Assembly (NCBI GenBank): GCA_907165135.1
Contig: OU015569.1
Span: 9,920,501 to 9,984,500, forward strand
Origin: Oikopleura dioica
Taxonomy: Eukaryota > Chordata > Appendicularia > Copelata > Oikopleuridae
Length of the DNA: 64,000 bases
Direction: 5' to 3'
This document shows, one piece after another, positions 1 through 9,422 of the stretch (positions are counted from its first letter, which is position 1; the number at the start of each line of letters is the position of its first letter). Position numbers and translations under genes: made by a program. The notes under the pieces were generated by a model. It did no database searches and was not told where the DNA came from. It was given only the letters and a program-made list of their open reading frames with translations.

Positions 1-48
1 TTCCTCCAGTTTGTCGGTCGCATTCGGAATCGTCGTTTTGGACAGCAT
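1..48 (-). CDS. 5' end of an unidentified gene, cut by the window edge
   Basis: The minus strand has an ATG at 48-46 followed by 16 open codons to the window edge (MLSKTTIPNATDKLEE). It lies 42 bp after the stop codon of the mS25 gene, and a TTTTTTAG acceptor sits one base before the ATG. That spacing and acceptor are what a trans-spliced downstream operon cistron looks like. Too little is visible to name the product. Confidence 0.5.
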   Translation of the reverse strand, partial: MLSKTTIPNATDKLEE

Positions 49-90
49 TCTAAAAAACTCCGAGTCAAAGAGTGTAATTTGGAAGTTAAT

Positions 91-1252
91 TTAATTAGCG
101 AAAGGAATGCCAGGAGTAAAGTCTTTCATCCTGTGCAGTTGATCAAAACCTCCTTTCATGGAGTCTTTTTGGGCTAAATAAATAGTTCTTCGACGGTGCT
201 CGTCCCGCAGCTCCTTCATATCGCCACTGAGGCCGTGCTCGCACTGCCAGAAGTAAGTACTCCAGTGCTCATGGATGACTTTCTGGCTCAGTCGTTTCAC
301 GAGACGGAAGGTATCCCGCCCGTTCAAACTTTCGGTGATATTATCTTTTGTGATTTCTTCCACGCGCTTTGTTTCTTCAATATGCTACAGAAAATCAACT
401 CAAAACAAGTTACAATACAGGAACCCACCTTTTTGAAACCTTCTGGACCTGCGTAATATCGACTGTCTTCACCTTTTTCTTGTAGAACTCATAACGATTA
501 GCGTGGGCTCTTTCAGCTCGCTCGTACTAAAAATGCTTATTAAAAACGCTTAGAATTGTTGTTGTTACTAACCTGGATGGCTCTCAACTTGTAGGTAAAT
601 AAGTTATCTTCGACGGGTAGATTGTGTGCGCTTCTCTGGGTGAGAGCTTTTCGTTCATCGCGTGTCTGCATGTGTCGCATGTTCACCGAGCAACCGAAAT
701 GACCTGGTTGTTGACAAAGACATTTTCTGTGCACTCGGTTGATCTAGAAACGGTTCGTGTGAATGAAGAAGCGTAGTCTTCACACTTACATCAGACATGC
801 AGCATGGCTTTGCAGCTGGATGAAGCCAAGGATTTTGAAGGCGACCTTCTTCGTCAAATTCTCGATTTTCCTCTTCTGCCTTGGTGAGACAAAACGTCCC
901 TTGTATGTGTGTTGCGATTTCTTCTGCTGATGCGGCACAATTGATCGTTGTTGACCTGCCATCTAACAACGCGCTTATAGATTAGAAGCCTTTCGTTTGT
1001 CTCACCTTTGAAGTAGATCTGCATATACGGCACCGCTGTCATATTCGTTCTGACATCGATTTGGACATTTGGATTTTTGTACCGAAGTTGAGGAACGTAG
1101 AAGGTATTATAAATATGCGCGCCCTTGGAGAGGCCGTACTCATCGACAGAGGGTTTGTTGTACTCCAAGTTGATCGCAGCAATCTCCGAAATTAGGACGG
1201 GCCCTCGCTCTAGCCACCACTTCGTCTTGGTTATTGCATACCGTCCTCGCAT
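91..1252 (-). CDS. MRPS25: Mitochondrial ribosomal protein mS25 with a long C-terminal extension
   Basis: Small-subunit mitoribosome protein. Exons on the minus strand: 1006-1252, 790-962, 573-743, about 440-526 and 91-384. The N-terminal half carries the family core (a GAHIYNTFYVPQLRYKNPNVQI stretch split over the exon, then NMTAVPYMQIYF). Exons 2-3 bring the Cys cluster found near the end of mS25 (KPCCMSD then KCLCQQPGHFGC). Animal mS25 is about 170 residues and ends soon after that cluster. Here the frame stays open for roughly 150 further charged residues that I do not recognise. The third intron is uncertain: an AAG|GTTTCA donor keeps the frame, while the stronger-looking GTGGGT 11 bases later would end the protein early. 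The next cistron starts 42 bp downstream, so the gene is probably an operon member. Confidence 0.8.
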
Positions 1253-1886
1253 CTTGTGACGGACAGAGGTTGCAGGGGATTTCTCGATGCTCGCGGGACG
1301 ATGAGCATGTTGGATTTTTTGGAGCGTTCCACTTTCAACCAAATAATCGTGCGTTTGACTCGTTCGCGAGCTCAGCTGTGCACTAGAATCAATTTAAAAT
1401 GGGTATTTTTAAACAATCTCAAGAAGCTTGACTTATTTTTCATCAACAATTGCGAGTTAATTCTTAATTTTACGATTTTAGTAGGAAAAACCTTTGAAAC
1501 ATACAAAAAAAAGTTGAATAATTATGGAAAATTATGTTCAACTTAGCTAATTTTGATATTTTAACTAAATTTAGGAGAGAACTGACAAGTTTTGATGAAC
1601 CTTGTGATAATTCGCTGAAAGCGGACGCCGAACCGGAGCATTTTCTCTCCTCTTTCTTTAAATTCGCGGAGGACTTTTCATGGGAGCGCGTAGGCGCGAT
1701 GCTCCGGAGGCTTTAGTAATTTTGAAACTTTAATACGAAAGTGGCCTTTTCGAAGATCATCTCTAGAACGTCGTCTTGTTTGTTATGGGTGGTGCCAAAA
1801 TTCTTCAGTTTAAAATTTCGTGTGGTGAGTAATGAAGAAAAATTTCACAGTGACTTCTTTTTGTTCTTTCCCGAAATATTATTTTA
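1253..1886. other. Intergenic region between mS25 and PACRG (divergent promoters)
   Basis: No exon structure is supported here. The two flanking genes are transcribed away from each other, so the stretch should hold both promoters. Small open frames at 1256-1546 and 1534-1716 have no recognisable content. A TTTATTTAG acceptor ends at 1891, eight bases before the PACRG start codon, and could be a spliced-leader acceptor. Confidence 0.5.
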
Positions 1887-1898
1887 TTTAGCCTTGCA

Positions 1899-2742
1899 AT
1901 GGAGACAGAGGGATTCACCATAAAATCCCGCAGCCCTGCTGCCCAGATTATCGGTCCCCCCTCTGCTGGCGCTTTCAAACAGCGAAAAAGCGGTAAGAAA
2001 CAAGTAAAAATGTCTCTTTAGCTCTAGTTTCAGGCCCTACTTCATTCCGCAAGTTCTACGAGCGCGGTGACTTCCCCATCGCCCTTGAGCACGATACAAA
2101 AGGAAACCGAATTGCCTGGAAGGTTGAAATCGAGAAACTCGATTACCACCACTACTTACCACTCTTTTTCGACGGCTTGTGGTAAGATTTTTTTAACGGA
2201 ACTCAGAAAGTCTAAAAAGCCTTCAAGTGAGACAACGCACCCATATGAATTCTTCGCTCGGCAAGGCGTTCACGATATGTTGGAACACGGTGGATCCAAA
2301 ATTCTCCCAGTTATTCCACAGCTGATTATCCCAATCAAAAACGCTCTCAACACTCGATGTCGGCCCACTATCTGCACGACGTTGAAGGTAAACCCAAACA
2401 TAGAAATCGATTGAAATCAACGAGGATTTAAGGTGCTCCAGCACTTGGTCGTATCCGCCGATATTGTTGGCGAAGCGCTGGTCCCTTACTACAGACAGAT
2501 CCTCCCTATCCTGAACATCTTCAAAAACATGAACTTGAACAGCGGGGATGGAATCGACTACTCTCAGCAGAAGAGAGAAAACATCGGGTGACTATCCATC
2601 GAGTCTAGCTTTTCAAATCAACAATTTATTCAGCGAACTGATCCAAGAGACCCTTGAAGCATTCGAGAAACACGGTGGACCAGACGCTTTTATCAATATC
2701 AAGTACATGGTACCTACATATGAGTCTTGTCTCCTCAACTAA
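1899..2742 (+). CDS. PACRG: PACRG, axonemal inner-junction protein
   Basis: Parkin co-regulated gene product, which with FAP20 forms the inner junction of ciliary doublet microtubules. Exons 1899-1992, 2034-2181, 2228-2387, 2433-2587 and 2634-2742, joined by GT-AG introns of 40-46 bp, all in frame. The protein reads [21 protein letters not shown] at the N-terminus, then the conserved [18 protein letters not shown], the [23 protein letters not shown]-type ARM-like segment, [16 protein letters not shown], and ends PTYESCLLN, as in the family. Length about 220 residues, close to the conserved core of vertebrate PACRG. The start lies just after a TTTAG acceptor. An AATAAA-like signal follows the stop codon. 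Confidence 0.95.
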
Positions 2743-3035
2743 TCTGTTCATAAAATAAAATTCATATTTAATACGAAAATTCGACTGGTTTTTTAGTAGA
2801 AAAAGTAGCCGTAGAGAGTTAGAGTTAAGGCTTGAACGTAGAAGGGGGTAAGAGATTGTCGTTTATAAATAATTGCGTGGTGTTAAAAATAGCCGGATAG
2901 AGCGGGTTATAAGATCGAAGTGCCTAACTCAGTAGGAGACTGTTTGGGAAGAGTTTGAGAAGGCATGAAGCAACTGTTTTTAGTTCCTTGAAAAAGAGAT
3001 CCTTTGTCCTATTTCGTAAACTTGGCGTGATTTTG

Positions 3036-3051
3036 GCCCTAAAAAGGGCCT
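3036..3051 (-). promoter_or_regulatory. Histone 3' stem-loop of the H2B gene
   Basis: Read on the minus strand this is GGCCCTTTTTAGGGCC, a 6-bp stem with a 4-base loop that fits the replication-dependent histone consensus GGYYCTTYTNAGRRCC. It lies 80 bp after the H2B stop codon. The flanking stretch 2743-3035 shows no gene. Confidence 0.85.
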
Positions 3052-3131
3052 TGAGACCGTAACCCGTTCAGAACGAGTTAATGCCTTTTTAAGTTAAAAA
3101 TTTTAACCACAGTGACACTGTGACAGTGCAG

Positions 3132-3509
3132 TTAAAGTGAGCTGTTGTATTTGGTGACAGCTTTTGTTCCCTCGGAAATCGCGTGTTTGGCGAGTTCTCC
3201 AGGGATGAGAAGACGAGTTGCTGTGTGAATTTCTCGAGAAGAAATTGTCGATCGTTTATTCATCTTGGCGAGTCGAGACGCTTCAGTGGCGAGGCGTTCG
3301 AAGAGATCGTTGACGAAACTGTTCATAATGATCATCGCTCGGCTTGAAATGCTTATGTTCGGGTGGGCCTGCTTCAAAACCTTGTGAATGAAGTAGGAGA
3401 AGTTCTCCTTGTTTTTCGTCGCCTTGGACACATTGAGAGGGTTCCTTTCCGAGTTCCTTCGTCGAATATTGGAGCCCTTTGAGCCTTTTATTTCTCGCTT
3501 TGCTGCCAT
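3132..3509 (-). CDS. Histone H2B variant
   Basis: Intronless 125-residue H2B. The histone fold is complete: [13 protein letters not shown], then [50 protein letters not shown] and AVTKYNSSL. The C-terminal ubiquitin-acceptor Lys (VTKY) is present. The N-terminal tail differs from canonical H2B: it lacks the PEPAKSAP/KKGSKK pattern and is Asn/Arg-rich. It ends in Leu rather than Lys. The 3' stem-loop at 3036-3051 implies replication-dependent mRNA. The gene is head to head with the H2A variant at 3939. A tissue-specific (for example germline) variant is likely but cannot be shown here. Confidence 0.93.
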   Translation of the reverse strand: MAAKREIKGSKGSNIRRRNSERNPLNVSKATKNKENFSYFIHKVLKQAHPNISISSRAMIIMNSFVNDLFERLATEASRLAKMNKRSTISSREIHTATRLLIPGELAKHAISEGTKAVTKYNSSL

Positions 3510-3582
3510 CTGTATTTTGAAATCGGTGTTTAGTTTTGTCTATTTTGCCAATTTTCGGAATGATGGAATTTTAGGCTGATCG

Positions 3583-3596
3583 GCCTTTTTATGCGA
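3583..3596 (-). promoter_or_regulatory. TATA-like box of H2B
   Basis: On the minus strand the sequence GCATAAAAAGGCCG lies about 75-85 bp upstream of the H2B start codon. The same core CATAAAAAGG occurs on the plus strand upstream of H2A, so the divergent pair seems to use matching core promoters. Confidence 0.6.
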
Positions 3597-3835
3597 TCAG
3601 CTGAGAAGAACGCAAGAAAAGGGAAGATAGCGCCACCTCAAAAGGTGATTTCAAAACCGGGCGACCCGTGTGGGAGACAACTTAAAAGTTGCCAAATCGG
3701 CGCTGCGAAAGGGATTTACGCCGACTCATCGTTTTTTCGATCGACACTTCGCGAACTGTTATCAACGATGACCGAGTAATCATTCCAAGAGATGGCGCTA
3801 TTGAGCTCTTTCTCACTGTTCTTCCCAGCTGAGGA

Positions 3836-3847
3836 CATAAAAAGGCG
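3836..3847 (+). promoter_or_regulatory. TATA-like box of H2A
   Basis: CATAAAAAGGCG lies about 95 bp upstream of the H2A start codon at 3939. It shares its first ten bases with the H2B box on the other strand. Confidence 0.6.
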
Positions 3848-3938
3848 CCTCAACTCCAGAATTCATCATTCGAAAAATTTCAGCCCAGATAAATTATCTG
3901 GGAATTTTTTTCAAAACAAACGGAAGAAAAGACTCAAG

Positions 3939-4400
3939 ATGACTTCATCGAAGAAGACGAAGAAAGATACTTTCAAGTCTCCTGAGAGTTTCGTCAAGGG
4001 GTCGGCCGAAGCAAAGGCGAAGATGGACAAGATGCGAGCGATGCGAACAGGACGCAAGCCCAAGGATATTCAGAAGCAAGCTGGTGTAGCCCTTCCTGTT
4101 CACAGAATCAAGCGCAGGATGAGAGCGATGAATCCGAACAAGAAGGTCTCCATCGGGGCTCCTGTCTACATGGCCGCTGTTCTCGAGTATCTCTGTGCCG
4201 AAGTGCTCGATCTCGCCGGTGAAGTTGCGCACCAGGAAAAGAAGAAGACGATCAAACCCCGCTTTATCCAGCTCGCCATCTCGGACGACGTTGACTTGCA
4301 TAAATTCGTTGGACGTGTTACGATCGCCCAGGGTGGAACTCAACCAATCATCCATCCTAGCCTTCTTCCAAGACCATCTTCTGCTGACCCCAAAAATTAA
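3939..4400 (+). CDS. Divergent histone H2A variant
   Basis: Intronless, 153 residues if started at 3939; an in-frame upstream ATG exists but the TATA-like box at 3836 argues for 3939. The core is H2A: GVALPVHRIKRRMR, GAPVYMAAVLEYLCAEVLDLAG, PRFIQLAIS, VTIAQGGTQP and HPSLLP. It is unusual in three ways. The N-terminal tail before the core is about 45 residues, Lys/Ser-rich, instead of about 15. The acidic patch is altered (canonical E64 is Asp, E91 is Val, E92 is Asp). The C-terminus RPSSADPKN lacks the KKTE segment and its K119 ubiquitin site. A histone stem-loop follows at 4426. A germline-type variant is a reasonable guess. Confidence 0.9.
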   Translation: MTSSKKTKKDTFKSPESFVKGSAEAKAKMDKMRAMRTGRKPKDIQKQAGVALPVHRIKRRMRAMNPNKKVSIGAPVYMAAVLEYLCAEVLDLAGEVAHQEKKKTIKPRFIQLAISDDVDLHKFVGRVTIAQGGTQPIIHPSLLPRPSSADPKN

Positions 4401-4425
4401 ACATGATACCTTCATGTTCAAAACA

Positions 4426-4441
4426 AGCCCTTTTAAGGGCT
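4426..4441 (+). promoter_or_regulatory. Histone 3' stem-loop of the H2A gene
   Basis: AGCCCTTTTAAGGGCT folds as the histone 6-bp stem with 4-base loop, 25 bp after the H2A stop. Its closing pair is A-T rather than G-C. The stretch from here to 4974 is AT-rich and I see no gene in it. Confidence 0.8.
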
Positions 4442-4974
4442 ACCAATCTTATAAAATTTACTCATTTTCGGTCCTCCACAATAACCCGGAAGTTCTCCGC
4501 CATAATGGAGATAGGTGAGCAGTTTGACTTCATGCGGGAAATATGGTCGTGAATGGAAGAAATCAGCGAAGAGATAATCATATCAGGGATAATCTGACAT
4601 TCGCAGACATTGTAAAATTACATTGAATTCCCCCTGCAGCTGCTACTTTTTTCAAATTTTCTCGGGGCAAACGCTTGAAATACTCGGTAAATGAAATAAT
4701 CAGTCTTCAAAGATTTTTGAGTTTTTAAATGATTATGAACTAATGTTGTAAATAATTCTGTCCTGTAAACTAGTTGTTTTTCATTCGTATCAGTAAATAA
4801 ATTCTGCAGGTGCACAACGATTTTTCATTTTTAACAAAGACAGTTAAAATATTTTGTTTGAAAAGTCTGCAAACAGATCTGCAAATTAACTGAGTATATA
4901 AGTATTAAAATGATGGCAGTAATAAGTGTATTGTGAACAGTGAAAATTAAGTGACTTATTTTTAAACGCGATTG

Positions 4975-5598
4975 TTACAGTGAAATTTTTTCGAGGCTTT
5001 TTGGAGAAAGCAAGCTTTTCCGGGACTTCCACTTCGTTTTATATGCTTTCCAGTGATAACTCTGGCGCCAAGCATTACAATGTGGAGCATTTGAGTTTGT
5101 CCAGTATAGGCAGTTGCTCCATTTTACATCGCAAACATGGCAGAAGCATTTGTCGCAGGCGATATTGTTCGATCCATGAGAGAGATTTCCATAAATCTCC
5201 TTGAACGCATGAGTCGGACAATTCTGCCGATGATGCGAAAATATTTCGCCTTCTTTGACGCCAGTAACGACTAAAATGAGATAAGAAAAAAATGTGAGTT
5301 CGTGCGTACCTAAATCAGTATCATCGCCCTCGTCCACCATTGTCTGCAGTTCAAGTTTTCTGAGAGGAACTTCTATAACATCTGAAGAATCCTCAGAGTC
5401 GCTGATGATGATGACTTCAGGATCAGCCTTTGAACGCTCTTGTTGAAGAGGGTCGGGACGCTCATTTGTCACTTGCTCATCTTGTTGACTGGAAGTTGTT
5501 CTCGAATTCAGATCGCGAGCAAGTTCAGCAATCCCATCCCTAAGCTTCCTTAAGGTATCAATTTCTCGTTCCAGCCACTCTAGGGAGCTCTCAGCCAT
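4975..5598 (-). CDS. Protein with SUMO-interaction motif and a CDKC/HVCD Cys-rich domain
   Basis: Two exons (5310-5598 and 4975-5270) with a 39-bp GT-AG intron, giving 194 residues. The N-terminus is a charged helix (EWLEREIDTLRKLRDGIAEL). Residues about 60-75 read EVIIISDSEDSSDVIEV, a textbook SUMO-interaction motif: a hydrophobic core followed by acidic and Ser residues. The C-terminal half has a compact Cys/His set: RQNCPTHAF, NIACDKCFCHVCDVKWSNC, then APHCNAW, ending in a basic tail. From memory, similar CDKCxCxVCD stretches occur in some plant and animal nuclear proteins, but I cannot name the family. The SIM suggests a nuclear SUMO-linked role; this is inference. Confidence 0.7.
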   Translation of the reverse strand: MAESSLEWLEREIDTLRKLRDGIAELARDLNSRTTSSQQDEQVTNERPDPLQQERSKADPEVIIISDSEDSSDVIEVPLRKLELQTMVDEGDDTDLGTHELTFFSYLILVVTGVKEGEIFSHHRQNCPTHAFKEIYGNLSHGSNNIACDKCFCHVCDVKWSNCLYWTNSNAPHCNAWRQSYHWKAYKTKWKSRKSLLSPKSLEKISL

Positions 5599-5757
5599 TC
5601 TCTCTTACTTTACTTTTGCGTTTCTGCGATGGCGAAAAAACCGCAAGTGACGCGAATTTTGTGATTTTTCTGATAGTAATCGGCAAGGTCAAAAGTTCAC
5701 GGGGGTTTCATTTTTCAACGGTTGTTTTGAATAGCGATAACCGATCATAGAAAAAAT

Positions 5758-6326
5758 ATGACGAGAAAGAGGTTCTCTACAATATGCGGAAGTTCTGACA
5801 TTCGGAACCTAACTGGAATCGGGAAAATCTATGCTGAACGATTTTATGCAAAGTCAATTAGAACTATTCAGCAGGCAAGTGTACATTTTTAACTTACTTG
5901 GAATAGTGACATTGATAATGAAATCGCTTAAACATGTATCAAAAGATTCTCGGATTACGGTTGCTATTGGGTCCCCATCGATTTGAGGGATTTTTACGAG
6001 AAGGAATCGGAATGAAAGGACGCTGGAGAAAAATTCTCTGTTCGGACGTGAATAAGTACATGGCAAACATCAAAGATGACATTACGACTGCTCGATCATT
6101 TAATAACAACCAAAGCGGTAACAAATAATTAATTTAATAGATAAAACTGAGAAAATTCTTTCCAGAAAATGGAGAGCCAAAATCAACCACAGATAAAACC
6201 AAAAAGCGCCCGACGGATCTGTCTGAGGGAGAAACTGAAGCTAAAGGATTAACTCTGCTGAAGTTTTCAAGAATTCTATCGTGCGTCTATTACTTGCTCA
6301 TGATTATTGACTCGATTGGATGTTAA
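5758..6326 (+). CDS. BAF-like (barrier-to-autointegration factor) protein with C-terminal tail
   Basis: Exons 5758-5874, 5946-6117 and 6166-6326 give about 149 residues. Residues 16-75 follow the order of BAF/BANF1: a helix-hairpin-helix start (NLTGIGKIYAERFYAKSI, compare the GIG motif of BAF), a hydrophobic ILGLRLLLG segment, RFEGFLREGIGM in place of LFREWLKDTCGA, then WRKILCSDVNKYM. BAF itself is 89 residues. Here about 60 extra residues follow: an acidic/Lys linker, then RILSCVYYLLMIIDSIGC, which could be a membrane-anchoring tail. The first intron would be GC-AG (CAG|GCAAGT), which sets the reading frame. BAF bridges DNA and binds LEM proteins at the nuclear envelope. Whether this one does is unknown. 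Confidence 0.6.
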
Positions 6327-6339
6327 AATAACCGCTCCA

Positions 6340-6633
6340 ATGGGTTCCAAGAGAACGGACCGCGGTAAGAGATGAATTTCCTTAGACTAAGGAAATTGCT
6401 TTGAAGTATTCTGCTTATCACAACATTTAACTGAAGCTGTTACAGGTTCTTCGAATTCGACTCCACTTCACACCACTCCACGTTCAACTTTCTACACCGC
6501 CGCAGCTCATACGACCGTGACTTCAAAACTGTCCCCTGCAAATTTCCCTGTGCTAGAATATTTTGATGCAAGTACTCAAATAGAATTCCTCACTAAAGAA
6601 CGTAAAATATTTGGAGAAAGAAACCTGTGTTAG
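6340..6633 (+). CDS. Possible small two-exon gene, unrecognised
   Basis: ATG at 6340, exons 6340-6364 and 6446-6633, with an 81-bp GT-AG intron (CGCG|GTAAGA ... TTACAG|GTTC). The predicted 70-residue product is Ser/Thr-rich, with a charged C-terminus (EFLTKERKIFGERNLC). It starts only 13 bp after the BAF-like stop codon and no AG acceptor lies between, so trans-splicing at its start is not visible. It could be an alternative 3' part of the BAF-like gene or not coding at all. Confidence 0.3.
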
Positions 6634-6824
6634 ACGACATGGGCTTCAGTTTGATCCAAGTCGATTTTTTATATTTATGAAAGTGTTGTTTTTTATTGAA
6701 ATTATCAAAATATAGCTAAATAATTCTCGAACATCGTTGAGGAATGAAATTTGATAAAAGGTGACTATTTTTTTGACAGTGAATTAGTTTTCGCAGTGAA
6801 AGAAGGCAATATGGCATGGACGAG

Positions 6825-8063
6825 TTATCTGTGCCTCTGTGATTGGATTTTTCGTTGATAAGCCTGCATTTTATCAAGCTTGTCCTGGGAAAGTTTCACT
6901 GTTTTCTTCTTTTCGTGCTCCCGGACTTGCTCTCTGATGTTCTTATCGAGTTGGTTTCTCTCGAAGCGACGCTGGTGACTGTATGCGGAAAACTTTCCTC
7001 GTTGTCCCCGCTGGTAAGACCTTCAAATTCACAAAGATTACTCAAAACGAGGAAAGAAATAAACTCACCGGTTAACCACTGGCAAAGCCTTATGCTCTAC
7101 GGGATCATTTATCGTCGCGCTAAAAATTTTATAAGCTCATAGTTAAAATAAAATAACAACCTGTGTTCGAATCGGTTGCAGATCTGTTTTCTTTGTTTAT
7201 TCTGCAAATATGCCTCAGCTAGCTTTTTTCGGAGCTTCCTGCTTTTTGCCTTCTCGAAACGTCTCCCCTTAATTCCCGCAAATACATCATGGATAAGTTC
7301 TCGCCGCATCAGGACCTCGTCTGTATCCCGATCTCTAGTCTTTCGGTTGAAAAACACTCTGTCTGTCAATCTACGTTTTTAGAAATGAGTGTTTTCACGA
7401 AACTGTTGTTAAAATTGTCAAATATCTTCTTAGCTTCTTCTTTGTCCTTTACTTTGGACACCCAAGGTTCGAAATGCATAGACCACTCCACTGTGCTCAG
7501 AACACTGCGCTGCATAACATTCGGGGTAAATTTGTCTCTCGGAATGAAGCTCTCTTTGTTTGGAGTGAAGGTGATCTCCAAGAAATCAGACGTGAAAGAA
7601 GGCGGAAACTTTTTTGGATTGAAGATGTAGACCTCTCGTTCGGGATTCACTAACGAAAGTCAATCCTCAGTCCATGAGTTACTGTTAACAAACGTTTAAA
7701 TGGCCAGTTGGCGCTGCCGTCTTCTTCACAGTTCCCCAAATACTCGTCAAAGTTTTCCTGCATCTTGAGTCTCTTATTCCAGAGCTGTGGGAATCGCCTT
7801 CTCAGAGGTTGCCATTGGTTGAACTAAAGAATTCAAGAGAGAGTTTTTAAGCAACCGAAAACCAGAAACGTTTGCCATTCTTCGTAGGTAGCTTCAGAAG
7901 GCTTGCTCCCCTCATCAAACGAAATTTCTGCTTCGTTGAACTGATTTTTAGCCTCAGCAATCAGCAATTGATTCTCGAATCCAACAAGATTTATGCCTTT
8001 CAAAAACTGATTATTGGCATTTCTTGCTATGATCTTCGCGAATTCCTCCAAATTCATACTCAT
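6825..8063 (-). CDS. Unrecognised basic protein, six exons
   Basis: Minus-strand exons 7863-8063, 7694-7823, 7404-7649, 7161-7362, 7069-7119 and 6825-7020 join in frame through GT-AG introns of 39-48 bp. The product is about 274 residues. The N-terminus is a helical segment (LEEFAKIIARNANNQF). The middle holds REVYIFNPKKFPPSF and VEWSMHFEPWV. The C-terminal half is very basic and helical (DVFAGIKGRRFEKAKSRKLR; EHEKKKTVKLSQDKLDKM), suggesting an RNA- or microtubule-binding role. I recognise no family. GSKIP lies 137 bp upstream in the same direction, so they may share a transcript. Confidence 0.65.
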
Positions 8064-8200
8064 TCTCGCAAACTATAATGAAACAACATTAGAACTAGGC
8101 TGTTAGAATACATATGTTGGATTTAAAAGGTAATTTCACTCAGACTGTATCCGCAGTTGGCAAGTTTTCGTTGTATAAGGCAACACATCAGAGACACGTT

Positions 8201-8552
8201 TCATTTAATCACTAAGTTTTGAAGTTTGTCTTGTAATTTTCGGCCGAAAAGGTCGCGAAAAGCAGGGGAGAGGGAATTGAAGAACTGCTCAAAGCTTTCA
8301 AAATGCATTGAATTTGTGAGACATAAAACACCATTTCGGTGGAAAAGAAGTCTGTATTCCTGCTCTTCGAGAGTTTTTACGTAAAAGCGCAAACATCTGA
8401 AGTTTTTTCTCAAATAACCAAAAGTTAAAAAAGGCATACCGTCCGAACTTTCCATGATAGAAGCTGTCTTTGAGGCTGAATTCTCGAGCGTATTCTCCGA
8501 ACTCTGCGATGATTCGTTCTCCTTCTTTGATTATTTCTTCTTCTGTGATCAT
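8201..8552 (-). CDS. GSKIP: GSKIP-like GSK3-beta interaction protein
   Basis: Two exons (8440-8552, 8201-8396) with a 43-bp GT-AG intron; 102 residues. The C-terminal part matches the GSKIP signature: residues near 75-95 read SFEQFFNSLSPAFRDLFGRKL followed by QDKLQNL, the place where vertebrate GSKIP has [24 protein letters not shown]. That segment is the helix binding GSK3-beta. GSKIP also anchors PKA; the N-terminal part here is a short acidic helix. Length is shorter than human GSKIP (139). The family call rests mainly on the C-terminal motif. Confidence 0.75.
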
Positions 8553-8788
8553 TTCTGAAATTATTTCTGATCATATTTGATTGACGACGATTTTCAATGA
8601 TTTCGGAAAACAGGAAGATTTGAAGATTTGAAGGGATTATCATGGAACATGCAGTGGATAGTATGCGACAGTTTTGATCGGTAAAAATGTGCGTTAAAAT
8701 TAGAACACGTAAAAAAAGCGTAGAATTTGTTTTTTCAATAAGAGCGGGGGAAGGATGAAGCAAGGTTATCAAAACAGTACAATACGAA

Positions 8789-9416
8789 ATGCGGGAGATT
8801 GAGGTCTCTTCTGCCAAAGAAAGGAATGGGTGTGAAGTACGGTCGACCCGTCTGGTGGTGTCAGATTCATTTGTCGGCGATTTCGGCGTTGGCCTAAACC
8901 GAGTTAAGTTTGAATCACTGTGGATGACATACGGCAGGAAGCAGAATGTGCACCAGCTGACAAATGTAGAGAGCAACGATAGCGGTGTGAAGCGGCGAAA
9001 ACCAGTTAGCGGCGCTCATAGCGAACATGAAAGCACAAGTAAAAGTGTACTGTACTTTTCGAGCGCTGAAATATAAAAATATATTAGCGAAACTAAAGTT
9101 GGCAGTACGTTATGAGAATATTAGCTTCATCTTCCGGGAGTCCAACGGACGCGAAATTGAAAATGGAGAGGCCAAGAGAGGAGCCAGCGACAAGACGGCT
9201 CAAAAGAAGATCGAGTCGACCGACTTTGTTCGTTGCTGCAAAGAGGGATGGAAGGTCACCAGTGAAGAACAAGAGACCAATCTATAGGATCATTAATTCT
9301 AAAATGCTTATTTTGAAGCTTCTTACGGCAAAGAGAAATTGGAAACATCCATCGAAGAGAATAAGGCGAGAGGAAGGATCACTGACTCGGTTGACGACAG
9401 CGCGGCCGGCTCCTAA
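8789..9416 (+). CDS. Unrecognised three-exon gene ending at the hAT-like element
   Basis: Exons 8789-9038, 9088-9261 and 9319-9416 give 173 residues in one frame through GT-AG introns of 49 and 57 bp. The N-terminus has an EVRSTRLVVSDSFVGDFGVG stretch, the middle a basic GVKRRKPVSGAHS, then AVRYENISFIFRESNGREIE and a Lys/Glu-rich end finishing DSVDDSAAGS. I do not recognise the family. The stop codon overlaps AATAAA, so the polyadenylation signal is fused to the end of the coding sequence. The 8-bp target duplication of the element starts only 7 bp after the stop. Long minus-strand frames across it are shadows. Confidence 0.6.
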
Positions 9417-9422
9417 TAAAAA

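Noticed and set aside
8425-8976. A 183-codon minus-strand frame
   Set aside because: It overlaps exon 1 of a three-exon plus-strand gene that has consistent splice phases and a poly(A) signal.
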